A stretch of DNA of 64,000 bases, taken from Pseudoalteromonas sp. GCY (GTDB lineage: Bacteria; Pseudomonadota; Gammaproteobacteria; Enterobacterales; Alteromonadaceae). The stretch spans positions 186,001-250,000 of the forward strand of contig NZ_CP068022.1 in NCBI RefSeq assembly GCF_016695175.1. The letters run 5' to 3'. Below are positions 34,309-41,670 of the stretch, piece after piece. The notes below the pieces were generated by a model. It was not told the origin of the DNA and made no database searches. It saw nothing but the letters and a program-made list of their open reading frames with translations. The translations under genes and the position numbers were made by a program. Every line of letters begins with the position of its first letter. The first letter of the stretch is position 1.

Positions 34309-35757
34309 TCATTGCAATTTCTTGGTATTTAGCTCACTTTGATAACGAGACCAGAGCTTATCAAGGGACTCTCCAGTAACTGATTTTATTGCATCTTCAA
34401 ATGACCAATCTTCTATTTCTACCGCAGTTTGATTAAAACGATAGGCAAAATCTGGATGAGACTCAGCGAGCCATGCGAGAAAGAAACCTGTATTTGTGTA
34501 TCCGCCAACCCAAGAATCCGACGGCTTAGGTGAACGGGTTTTATGGAATCCTGCTTGAATGCGAATGAGATCCGCCATTCCTTCAATAAATGCATGTACA
34601 TCGGGTTCAGAATAACTTCTCTCTTTTGGAAATAGCTGATATCCATGGGTAAGTTCGTGCCAGAGCACACCAAGGAGTTCATATTCCACTTGCTCATCTG
34701 GTTGTGCGGCCAGTTTTTCGGTGATGTACTTTGAGCTAAACACAATTTCCATATTTGTTTCGTCTCCAGAGCGATACGCTATTGTGTCCATCCATTTTAG
34801 CCTAAATGTGACTTGCTCAAACTCTGGCAGCTCTGCAAAGTGTTTGTACAACCTTGGGGCCAGTTGGCGAGTTACGTCATCCACCGTACTGGCTATATCA
34901 GGAAATAGCGCTTGCAGGCGTTTCGACCCTGCCGACTCAGTATCTTCAATAACCACTTTGACCTTTGGCGGCTCAAAGCCTTTCCAAGGGTGAGTTGGAT
35001 CGTATATTTTTAAATAGTTCGCACGGGTTTTAAGGTCGGAGCCATGCGCATTTTTAGTCATTAGAGTAACATCGTAGTTACCAGGCTTATCATAAACTAC
35101 TTCAACACTTTTTGTGGTTGGCAGCATTGCTTTGCCCTCAACCTTCCAATTCAGTGCTGTTGGTGAGTTTTCAGATATCGACTGCAGAGAAATTGACTCA
35201 TTAAGCTTGGCAACCGTTTTATCTGCAGTAAAGTTCGCCAGTGGTAAACTTGTTTGTGCATAGAGCGCCAGATCAGCGATTTGCAAAAAGCGGTCGCCCC
35301 ACTGCGTTTTACCTTCTTGTGCTACGGTAAAGCGCACGTACCTCGCATCCGTTGTTTTGGGTAGATCGAAAGCGAGCGTTTCACCCCGCCTTGAAAATAC
35401 GATATTGTTGCGTTTATCAGCCTCTTGCCACACCTTGCCATCTTTAGATATGGCTACAGTCCAATGCTTTGGATCTCGGGCGGGGGCATCTTGCGCTGAA
35501 GTGAGACGATACTGTCTAAGCGCTTTTACGCCTTTCAGATCAAATACAATCTCAGCGCTGGATTGCTTAGATAAGAATTTGCTTTTTAGCGACCTATCAA
35601 CAAGTTGCTCTATCCCCTCTCCTTGGGTTTGCTCCTTTACGTCACTCGTTATAGAAAATGCATCGCGTTCGGTGATGTCGTAGAGCGCATTGGTATTCGC
35701 CAACGAGGAGCCACAAAATGAAAGTAAAATTAAACTAGCTAATGAGGAGGTTTTCAT
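34309..35757 (-). CDS. Secreted metallopeptidase of the basic-secretory-protein type (paralogue)
   Basis: A 482-residue protein from ATG 35757, supported by GGGAAATTTCG and a signal peptide ending near SSLAN (~residue 21); an upstream TTG at 35781 is less likely. Order: discoidin-like (~22-170), PKD-like (~172-250), peptidase (~255-480). The zinc motif is HELTH at 367-371, then EGMADLIRIQAG and TGFFLAWLAESHP, all parallel to the larger protein at 29192. It lacks the second discoidin domain and the lipid anchor, so it is likely free in the periplasm or medium. A near-match operator (GGATCGTTCC) sits 32 bp upstream, linking it to the receptor's regulon. Confidence 0.82.
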   Translation of the reverse strand: MKTSSLASLILLSFCGSSLANTNALYDITERDAFSITSDVKEQTQGEGIEQLVDRSLKSKFLSKQSSAEIVFDLKGVKALRQYRLTSAQDAPARDPKHWTVAISKDGKVWQEADKRNNIVFSRRGETLAFDLPKTTDARYVRFTVAQEGKTQWGDRFLQIADLALYAQTSLPLANFTADKTVAKLNESISLQSISENSPTALNWKVEGKAMLPTTKSVEVVYDKPGNYDVTLMTKNAHGSDLKTRANYLKIYDPTHPWKGFEPPKVKVVIEDTESAGSKRLQALFPDIASTVDDVTRQLAPRLYKHFAELPEFEQVTFRLKWMDTIAYRSGDETNMEIVFSSKYITEKLAAQPDEQVEYELLGVLWHELTHGYQLFPKERSYSEPDVHAFIEGMADLIRIQAGFHKTRSPKPSDSWVGGYTNTGFFLAWLAESHPDFAYRFNQTAVEIEDWSFEDAIKSVTGESLDKLWSRYQSELNTKKLQ

Positions 35758-35788
35758 CGAAATTTCCCAGATTAAAAACAAACATACT

Positions 35789-35798
35789 GGATCGTTCC
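35789..35798. promoter_or_regulatory. Near-match LacI-type operator GGATCGTTCC
   Basis: One mismatch to GGAACGTTCC, with the same CCAATT right flank, 32 bp upstream of the second peptidase gene. Probably the same regulator as at 34133 and 34210. Confidence 0.5.
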
Positions 35799-36034
35799 AA
35801 TTGATAATGCAACTTCTTTTGAGCAGATTTTTACGTAATTTCTAAATGCAGAAGAGGATATCGCTATTTCACCGCTTTTGGATCTTATGAAGAGCTAACG
35901 AGCCTGAAAGATCAAGCCACGGCTCGCTAGTATTTTGTCATGCTCAACTAAAGCCAAGACAGATGAGCAAAGCCGCTGTGATAGAACAAGGAATAACCAC
36001 AGCGATAGGATAAGTTAACTATTCGAATCTCAGG

Positions 36035-36430
36035 TTAACTACCAAATAGTAATTCCCAAAAGCTCGGTGGCTCGTGTAGTTTGTGGTATTGTTTTCTCAG
36101 CTCATCAATTTTTAAAAGCATTTCACGGGCTTTCTCAACTCTTCCCGAGTCTACTTCATAGCTCGCTTTAGTAATGGTTTCGAGTACTTTATTCAAGCCT
36201 TCAACTGACTCGGCAGACACCTCTTGCTTAAACTGAAATTGCTTACTTTCATTAACGAGTGTAGTCAGCTCGGTTAAGTGCGCCTGCATTTCTTGAGCAG
36301 ATTGCGCTTTCATAGCCTGCTTATAAATATGACCCATTTCCTTCATGGTTTTATTCAGTTCGCTTGACTCATGCGCAACCCCTGACATCGAAAACAACAA
36401 CACGAATATAAATACGATTTTTCTCATCAA
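36035..36430 (-). CDS. cybC: Periplasmic cytochrome b562
   Basis: A 131-residue protein with a signal peptide (MRKIVFIFVLLFSMSGVAH) and a four-helix-bundle pattern like cytochrome b562. The heme ligands are visible: the Met in LNKTMKEMG near the mature N-terminus and the His in LRKQYHKL near the C-terminus, in the same places as Met7 and His102 of E. coli. It carries b-type heme and probably transfers electrons in the periplasm; the physiological partner is unknown in any species. It is isolated, with no linked redox gene. Confidence 0.82.
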   Translation of the reverse strand: MMRKIVFIFVLLFSMSGVAHESSELNKTMKEMGHIYKQAMKAQSAQEMQAHLTELTTLVNESKQFQFKQEVSAESVEGLNKVLETITKASYEVDSGRVEKAREMLLKIDELRKQYHKLHEPPSFWELLFGS

Positions 36431-36628
36431 AGTCCCCTTACTCTTTGCGCGCTAGTATAAAGCAATTAACGTATGAGCTAAATTCAATGCTATGAAAAAT
36501 ATGCTGATTCCGAATAGCATTCAAAAAACAGGCAGATAGCGCAACGATTCTAGCGTAAACTATACTCATAACTAATGACGTCGCGTATTTAGCAGCACAC
36601 TTTTTGAATATCAAAAATATTGAGACTT

Positions 36629-37690
36629 ATGATCCGAAAATTGTTGTTCATCTTTTTATTTTTATCGCCGATGGCCGCGCTATCTGCACAACGATTCAAC
36701 GTTCAATTTGTAAACCCCGGCTTTGCAACAAAGAATCCTACAGGGGACTTTTGGTATAACGTCAGCAACGTGATGACTGCGGCCGCTAATAACATGAATA
36801 TTTCCCTCAAAATTAGTTATGCGCAGCGCAACCATATTTTGATGAAATCGCTCGTAGATCAAGCCTTGAAAAGTGATGCTGATTACCTTGTGCTGGTTAA
36901 CGAAAAGTCGAGTGTCGTTCCCTATTTGTTAAACACCAAAGCCACCAACATTAAGATTATTTTCTTGCTCAACGGACCGACCAAAACAGAGGAAGTGGCT
37001 TTGTTAAAGGCAGGACACCAAATTATTGGCACCATTGAGCCAGACAATTTCCAAGCCGGTTTTAAATTAATGCATCAACTTGCGCGAAAAGCGCTTAGGT
37101 CCTCCAATCCATCGCAACATGTATTAGCTTTACTAGGTGACATGGCGACGACTGCGGCATTAGACCGACAAAAAGGCATGCGCGCTTATCTTGAGCACCA
37201 TACAGAGCTAGAATTAATCGCAGAGGCAAATTGTCAATGGTCTCAGAATGAAGCTTATCGCCTCACTAAAGCGTGGTTACAGCGAGATCCCGCAATCACA
37301 ACAGTTTGGGCTGCCAATGATCCTATTGCTTATGGCGCATTACTCGCTGCTAAAGAGTTAAACCGTAAGATCGTCATAGGAGGGATTAATTGGGATGAAG
37401 ATATTGCACCTAAGTTAGATGTTTCGATTGGAGGGCATGTATTGCTTGGGGCCTATACCTTAGCTCGACTAGCACAATATCATAGAGACTTCACACCGAT
37501 AGACAGCGTGACCTTGTCTATTTTCGAATCGCTGGATGACGCTCACTTACCTTTGTATCATGCCATACATGGAAACTTTCCTGAACACCTGGACTTTTTA
37601 CGTTACATTAACGATCCAGCGCAATTTACCATTACAGAACTAACTCACTCACTTAATAAAAATAACCACAATAATAATGTAAAGAATTGA
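36629..37690 (+). CDS. Periplasmic sugar-binding-type (LacI-like) protein, orphan
   Basis: A 353-residue exported protein from ATG 36629 (signal peptide to about SAQ); an upstream TTG at 36620 is less likely. The mature part has the two-lobe type-1 periplasmic binding fold: FWYNVSNVMTAAANNMNI, VDQALKSDADYLVLVNE, GDMATTAALDRQKGMRAYL and TVWAANDPIAYGALLAAKE. No permease or ATPase is adjacent, so it may feed a signal to a membrane sensor encoded elsewhere or serve a distant ABC transporter. The ligand is probably a sugar or related small molecule. Confidence 0.8.
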   Translation: MIRKLLFIFLFLSPMAALSAQRFNVQFVNPGFATKNPTGDFWYNVSNVMTAAANNMNISLKISYAQRNHILMKSLVDQALKSDADYLVLVNEKSSVVPYLLNTKATNIKIIFLLNGPTKTEEVALLKAGHQIIGTIEPDNFQAGFKLMHQLARKALRSSNPSQHVLALLGDMATTAALDRQKGMRAYLEHHTELELIAEANCQWSQNEAYRLTKAWLQRDPAITTVWAANDPIAYGALLAAKELNRKIVIGGINWDEDIAPKLDVSIGGHVLLGAYTLARLAQYHRDFTPIDSVTLSIFESLDDAHLPLYHAIHGNFPEHLDFLRYINDPAQFTITELTHSLNKNNHNNNVKN

Positions 37691-37832
37691 GAATTTAAGA
37701 AAGATTAATTAATGCATTAAACAAAACCCAGAAAGATAATGCAATTTAAACTTGTCTAATCTTTATACATTGACAGCGATGTCAACACCTGTTTTAGTAA
37801 CAAACGTAAACAACATGTAAAACAGGTGAAAT

Positions 37833-39476
37833 ATGAAAAACAGTAATACAGTAGTAAAACTTCTTAAGCTTTCGACCCTTAGCGCCTGCGTTTGTGCAAG
37901 CCTTTCAGTTGCTCACGCAGATACACAGCGTGTTATCGTCACGTTAAAAGACAGCGCAACACCAAATGTTCTGCCAGTGCGCTTAAATCAAGCAGAAACG
38001 GCGCAGTTTAAAGCGCAGGCTTTGTCTGAAGCTGCCTACTCCACCTTGGGTACTGCTGCAGTTAACACATTGCCAAGCATTAATGCATATGTCGCCGAAG
38101 TTTCTTCTGCGCAAATGCAACAACTACAAGCAAGCGGTAATATTGCACACGTAGAAGTTGACCCTAAACGCTATTTGCCAAGTGTAAAAACTTCAGCAAT
38201 TGATTTACTCGCTGAAACAACACCTTACGGCATTAGTATGGTGCAGGCTAACCAAGTATCTGATGGCTACAGCGGCAGCCGTAAAGTCTGTATTATGGAT
38301 ACAGGTTATACGCTAGGTCACCAAGACTTACCTAGCACAGGCGTTACTGGTAATGACGGCTACGGTAACTACGACACAGGTGTGTGGAGTAACGATGGTA
38401 ACGGCCACGGAACACATGTGGCCGGCACAATCGCCGCTTTAGGTGGTAATGGTACAGGTGTGGTCGGGGTAAATCCATCAGGGCAACTAGGTCTTCATAT
38501 TGTTAAAGTGTTTAATGACCAAGGCCGCTGGGCATATGGTTCTGATCTCATTAAAGCAATTGAACAGTGTGAGCAGGCTGGCGCCAATGTAACCAGCATG
38601 AGTTTAGGTGGCAGCGGCAGCTCTACGGCAGAACGAAGCGCATTTGAGCAGAGTTATCAGCGTGGCATGCTACATATCGCAGCCGCAGGCAACGCGGGTA
38701 ATAGCTCGTTAAGCTACCCAGCATCGTATAATGCAGTTGTATCTGTGGCGGCGGTCGATAGCTCTGAGTCAAAAGCCTCTTTCTCTCAATACAACAGCCA
38801 AGTAGAAATTGCAGGTCCGGGTGTTGGTGTAAACTCAACATGGAATAATGGCGCGTATCGCAGTATTAGTGGGACTTCAATGGCAACACCGCATGTCTCC
38901 GGTGTCGCGGCATTAGTGTGGAGCCACTTCCCGCAATGTACTGCTCAGCAAATTCGCCAAGTGTTGAATACAACAGCAAAAGATAAAGGCCAAGCAGGTC
39001 GTGATACTTCTTACGGCTATGGTATTGTGCAAGCAAAAGCGGCGGTTGATTATCTAACAAATAATGGTTGTGATACTTCAGGTGCAGTCAATGCAAACTT
39101 TAACTTCAGCGTGTCCGGCCTAACTGCGACATTTAACAACCAATCAACAGCAGGTAGTTATCAGTGGGAATTTGGTGACGGTGCAACAAGCTCACAAACT
39201 AACCCATCACACACCTACGCGAGTGCTGGTACATATCAAGTGACACTCACTGTGACAGCTTCAAATAACAGAACTGCTTCTAAGACACTGGCAGTTACCG
39301 TTAGTGATGCACCAGCTGGGTGTAATGGTATCCAAGAATGGAGTGCAACTAAGTTCTACAATACGGGCGACCGGGTTTCGTTCAAAGGCTTTGAATACCG
39401 TGCTACGTACTGGTCACAAGGCGCAAGCCCAGAGATCTACTCAAACGTTTGGACTAAAGTCGCGCAATGTAAGTAA
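37833..39476 (+). CDS. Secreted subtilisin-like serine protease with PKD and chitin-binding domains
   Basis: A 547-residue secreted protease. Order: signal peptide (to ~AHA, residue 29), inhibitor-I9 propeptide (~30-110), S8 catalytic domain (~125-410), PKD domain (~413-490) and a CBM5/12-type domain (~495-547, IQEWSATKFYNTGDRVSFKGFEY). The triad is Asp156 (CIMDTGY), His192 (GHGTHVAGT) and Ser349 (GTSMATPHVSG). The chitin-binding domain suggests it attacks protein in chitinous material such as crustacean shell. The gene is alone; the RBS is AACAGGTGAAAT. Confidence 0.93.
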   Translation: MKNSNTVVKLLKLSTLSACVCASLSVAHADTQRVIVTLKDSATPNVLPVRLNQAETAQFKAQALSEAAYSTLGTAAVNTLPSINAYVAEVSSAQMQQLQASGNIAHVEVDPKRYLPSVKTSAIDLLAETTPYGISMVQANQVSDGYSGSRKVCIMDTGYTLGHQDLPSTGVTGNDGYGNYDTGVWSNDGNGHGTHVAGTIAALGGNGTGVVGVNPSGQLGLHIVKVFNDQGRWAYGSDLIKAIEQCEQAGANVTSMSLGGSGSSTAERSAFEQSYQRGMLHIAAAGNAGNSSLSYPASYNAVVSVAAVDSSESKASFSQYNSQVEIAGPGVGVNSTWNNGAYRSISGTSMATPHVSGVAALVWSHFPQCTAQQIRQVLNTTAKDKGQAGRDTSYGYGIVQAKAAVDYLTNNGCDTSGAVNANFNFSVSGLTATFNNQSTAGSYQWEFGDGATSSQTNPSHTYASAGTYQVTLTVTASNNRTASKTLAVTVSDAPAGCNGIQEWSATKFYNTGDRVSFKGFEYRATYWSQGASPEIYSNVWTKVAQCK

Positions 39477-39490
39477 GTTAGTCATTTTAA

Positions 39491-39508
39491 GTGGCGCTTA
39501 AGCGCCAC
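39491..39508. terminator. Palindromic terminator shared by convergent genes
   Basis: GTGGCGCTTAAGCGCCAC, an 18-bp perfect palindrome 14 bases after the protease stop. It contains the stop codon and last codons of the minus-strand transporter gene. T-rich tails are short on both sides. Confidence 0.55.
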
Positions 39509-40328
39509 TATTTAATGCTAGCATTGCACTACAACACAAAATAACAGTGATCATAAGCCATTCTTTTGTTGAAATTGCCTCTTTAAAAAACCACATCCCA
39601 AGCATACTCGCGCTGACTATGCCAATGGCTCTTTTCAATCCTTCAACAAGCCCCGGCTGAATTTCGGTTAACGCCTGCATTTGAAAGATAACAGCGACAG
39701 CGAATACCACTGAAGAAATAGCCCAGAGTAACCAATGTGCGCGGAAATTTTGATTTTTAAACTGTGGTCGTAACAAGATTAGATTAACAAAAAATACCAT
39801 AAAGGTTAGAAACCCAGCATGAAAAGAGAGCGAGCTGTATTGCAAAGCCTGTTTATCGAACACGATACAAAGCCCCCAGCAAAAAGAGGTGATTGCAACT
39901 TGTTTTGCACCAGGCTCTTGAAAAGAGAATCTGCCTCCTTGCAACAAAAACGAAGCGAGAACAATCGCAGCGATCAGCATTGACTGCAGTGTAGTTAAAG
40001 GCTCTCCAAGCAGCAGCCAAGCGAATACGCCTGCAAGTGCTGGTGTGATGGATAACAGAGGCAGGATCACCGCCATTCGTCCGAGCGCAAGCGCCTGAAT
40101 AAAGTTTACGCTACCAATTGCAGCCAAAATTCCACTAGCTATCGCAGGCACTAGATAAGCAGAACTTGGGAGTTGTTTGTCAACAACCAACCAATAGCCT
40201 ATGTATGCAGGTAAGACTAGCAGACTAAATATCACCGACATTTGCGCGGCTGAATAATGGCTCGCTAGCCTTTTTCGTAAAAAATCAAATACAGCCCAAT
40301 TTAACGCACTGAATAAGGCTATGACCAT
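39498..40328 (-). CDS. EamA/DMT-family transporter
   Basis: A 276-residue membrane protein with about ten hydrophobic helices in two EamA halves (N-terminal MVIALFSALNWAVFDFLRKRL; second half from about residue 140). GSVNFIQALALGRMAVILPLLSITPAL and EIQPGLVEGLKRAIGIVSASMLGMWFFKEAI are the two typical GxxxA/FxxE segments. It is probably a metabolite exporter. The kinase-fold gene lies 3 bases upstream, so the two are cotranscribed. Its stop codon is embedded in a palindromic terminator. Confidence 0.87.
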   Translation of the reverse strand: MVIALFSALNWAVFDFLRKRLASHYSAAQMSVIFSLLVLPAYIGYWLVVDKQLPSSAYLVPAIASGILAAIGSVNFIQALALGRMAVILPLLSITPALAGVFAWLLLGEPLTTLQSMLIAAIVLASFLLQGGRFSFQEPGAKQVAITSFCWGLCIVFDKQALQYSSLSFHAGFLTFMVFFVNLILLRPQFKNQNFRAHWLLWAISSVVFAVAVIFQMQALTEIQPGLVEGLKRAIGIVSASMLGMWFFKEAISTKEWLMITVILCCSAMLALNSGA

Positions 40329-40331
40329 TTA

Positions 40332-41270
40332 TTATCCCTGTTGTAATGCAATTTCCGTTTGAAATTTCATGTAATCATTGATTTTTACATGGTCCGGTTT
40401 CCATCCCAACAGAAAACGATAAAAGTCAGCCCACACTACAGGCCACAACGACTCCCACTCAGAAAGGATCTGAGCGATATCAATAGAGGCTGCTTTGCCT
40501 AATAATTCTATTCTCAACATATCTAAATACAACTTGAGATACTCGTCGGCATGCAGGAGCTGTTCTTTTTCGTCTAATACAGACGTAATAAACAGCATTA
40601 AGTCTGACACACCAATACCCTTTCCGACATACTGAAAATCGAATCCCAGTGCTTGGTCGCCATTAAAGGCAAAATTAGCAAGCTTGGCGTCGCCATGGAT
40701 CCAAGTATGCCAATGGCTATTCTTGATACGATCTCGCAATCGCGGTGCCGCTTGTTTAATGCTACTGTGCTGCATTCGCTCAAGCTCATCTGGTCGTGTA
40801 TCCAGATGCCAATAGTTTCCTTGCTCCCACACATGTTCTGCAGGGCTTTGTAAAAAGTGAGCATGGAATTTAGCTAACCACCCTATCACCGCTAATATTT
40901 GTGACTCGGACGGGTTAGCAGTTTGCGAAAAACCTTGAGTTGAGAAGTCTCTAAAGACGATGTAGTCCATCCCTTCACTCACCCCTTCTCCTAAATAGCT
41001 AGGTGTATTGCAAGGTGAAAGTAACTCGCATGCATGATGTTTGTAAAAATGACGTTCTACTTGATAAGACTTAGCTTTACGCGCAAGCGCTACTGAAGAT
41101 TGTGCAATCCGCCGATGTGCAATGTCATTAGGCACTTTAGTGCGCTTAATTGCAAGCTTCCCAGCATCATGATTGATAAATAACATATCACCACAACCGC
41201 TCCATAATTGTTGCTCTTGCTGTGTTGACATAGGCGCAGAAATTACATCGCTTGGAATACTTATTTTCAC
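40332..41270 (-). CDS. Phosphotransferase-family protein (APH/choline-kinase fold)
   Basis: A 312-residue kinase-fold protein. The catalytic loop WIHGDAKLANFAF (HGD with downstream Asn) and the following GFDFQYVGKGIGVSDLMLF (DFG-like metal site) are typical of aminoglycoside phosphotransferase and choline kinase relatives. The N-lobe holds LAIKRTKVP (possible ATP lysine). The substrate is unknown. It is followed 3 bases later by a DMT transporter, so the pair may modify and export a small molecule. Confidence 0.82.
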   Translation of the reverse strand: MKISIPSDVISAPMSTQQEQQLWSGCGDMLFINHDAGKLAIKRTKVPNDIAHRRIAQSSVALARKAKSYQVERHFYKHHACELLSPCNTPSYLGEGVSEGMDYIVFRDFSTQGFSQTANPSESQILAVIGWLAKFHAHFLQSPAEHVWEQGNYWHLDTRPDELERMQHSSIKQAAPRLRDRIKNSHWHTWIHGDAKLANFAFNGDQALGFDFQYVGKGIGVSDLMLFITSVLDEKEQLLHADEYLKLYLDMLRIELLGKAASIDIAQILSEWESLWPVVWADFYRFLLGWKPDHVKINDYMKFQTEIALQQG

Positions 41271-41383
41271 TGTGTTACACCTTTTTGTTATTTAACCTGG
41301 GAGATGTTCAATAAATAGCCAATTTTTTTATTGTATAACTCAGGTTACTTAAACACAGTACAACCCTTTACTTACTATTACGA

Positions 41384-41545
41384 ATACCAATTTGCTTAAT
41401 TAAGTGATCTATTTTGAGGCGAGAAAATCTTGTCGATAACTAGGCAAAAATTTTGCTATTTAGTTGTTCTAAATAAGAAATTTTTAACGCTGTTAGCGTC
41501 AGATATGCGCCATCAAATTGAGCAAGTATTAGGACAAATTGGTAT
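41384..41545. repeat. 162-bp dispersed repeat with terminal inverted repeats
   Basis: An element bounded by ATACCAATTTG at the left and CAAATTGGTAT at the right, perfect 11-bp inverted ends. The interior shares several exact blocks with 7438-7539 (AAAAATTTTGCTATTTA, TGTTCTAAAT, GAAATTTTTAACGC). It has no coding capacity, so it looks like a non-autonomous MITE-like repeat or an intergenic repeat with a role as RNA. No transposase is in the window. Confidence 0.7.
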
Positions 41546-41610
41546 AATAAGCAAACCGTTATACAGTGCTCGATAATTATAGCTGGTGTTATTATCTTTA
41601 CCCAACATGA

Positions 41611-41642
41611 AAAAGCCCTTAACCAATTGGTTAAGGGCTTTT
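41611..41642 (-). terminator. Strong terminator after fadE
   Basis: AAAAGCCCTTAACC, loop AATT, GGTTAAGGGCTTTT: a 14-bp perfect stem with T-runs on both strands, 29 bases after the fadE stop. Confidence 0.85.
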
Positions 41643-41670
41643 ACTTTTACAGAAAAGTTATCTGTTTAAC

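Larger units (their letters stand above)
41271..41670. other. 400-bp intergenic region with a repeat element and terminator
   Basis: No ORF of merit was seen. The middle is the repeat at 41384-41545 and the right end is the fadE terminator at 41611-41642; the rest would hold the promoter of the kinase-fold gene. Confidence 0.6.

Noticed and set aside
36629..37690. The periplasmic binding protein as the LacI regulator of the GGAACGTTCC sites
   Set aside because: It has a signal peptide and no helix-turn-helix, so it cannot bind DNA.
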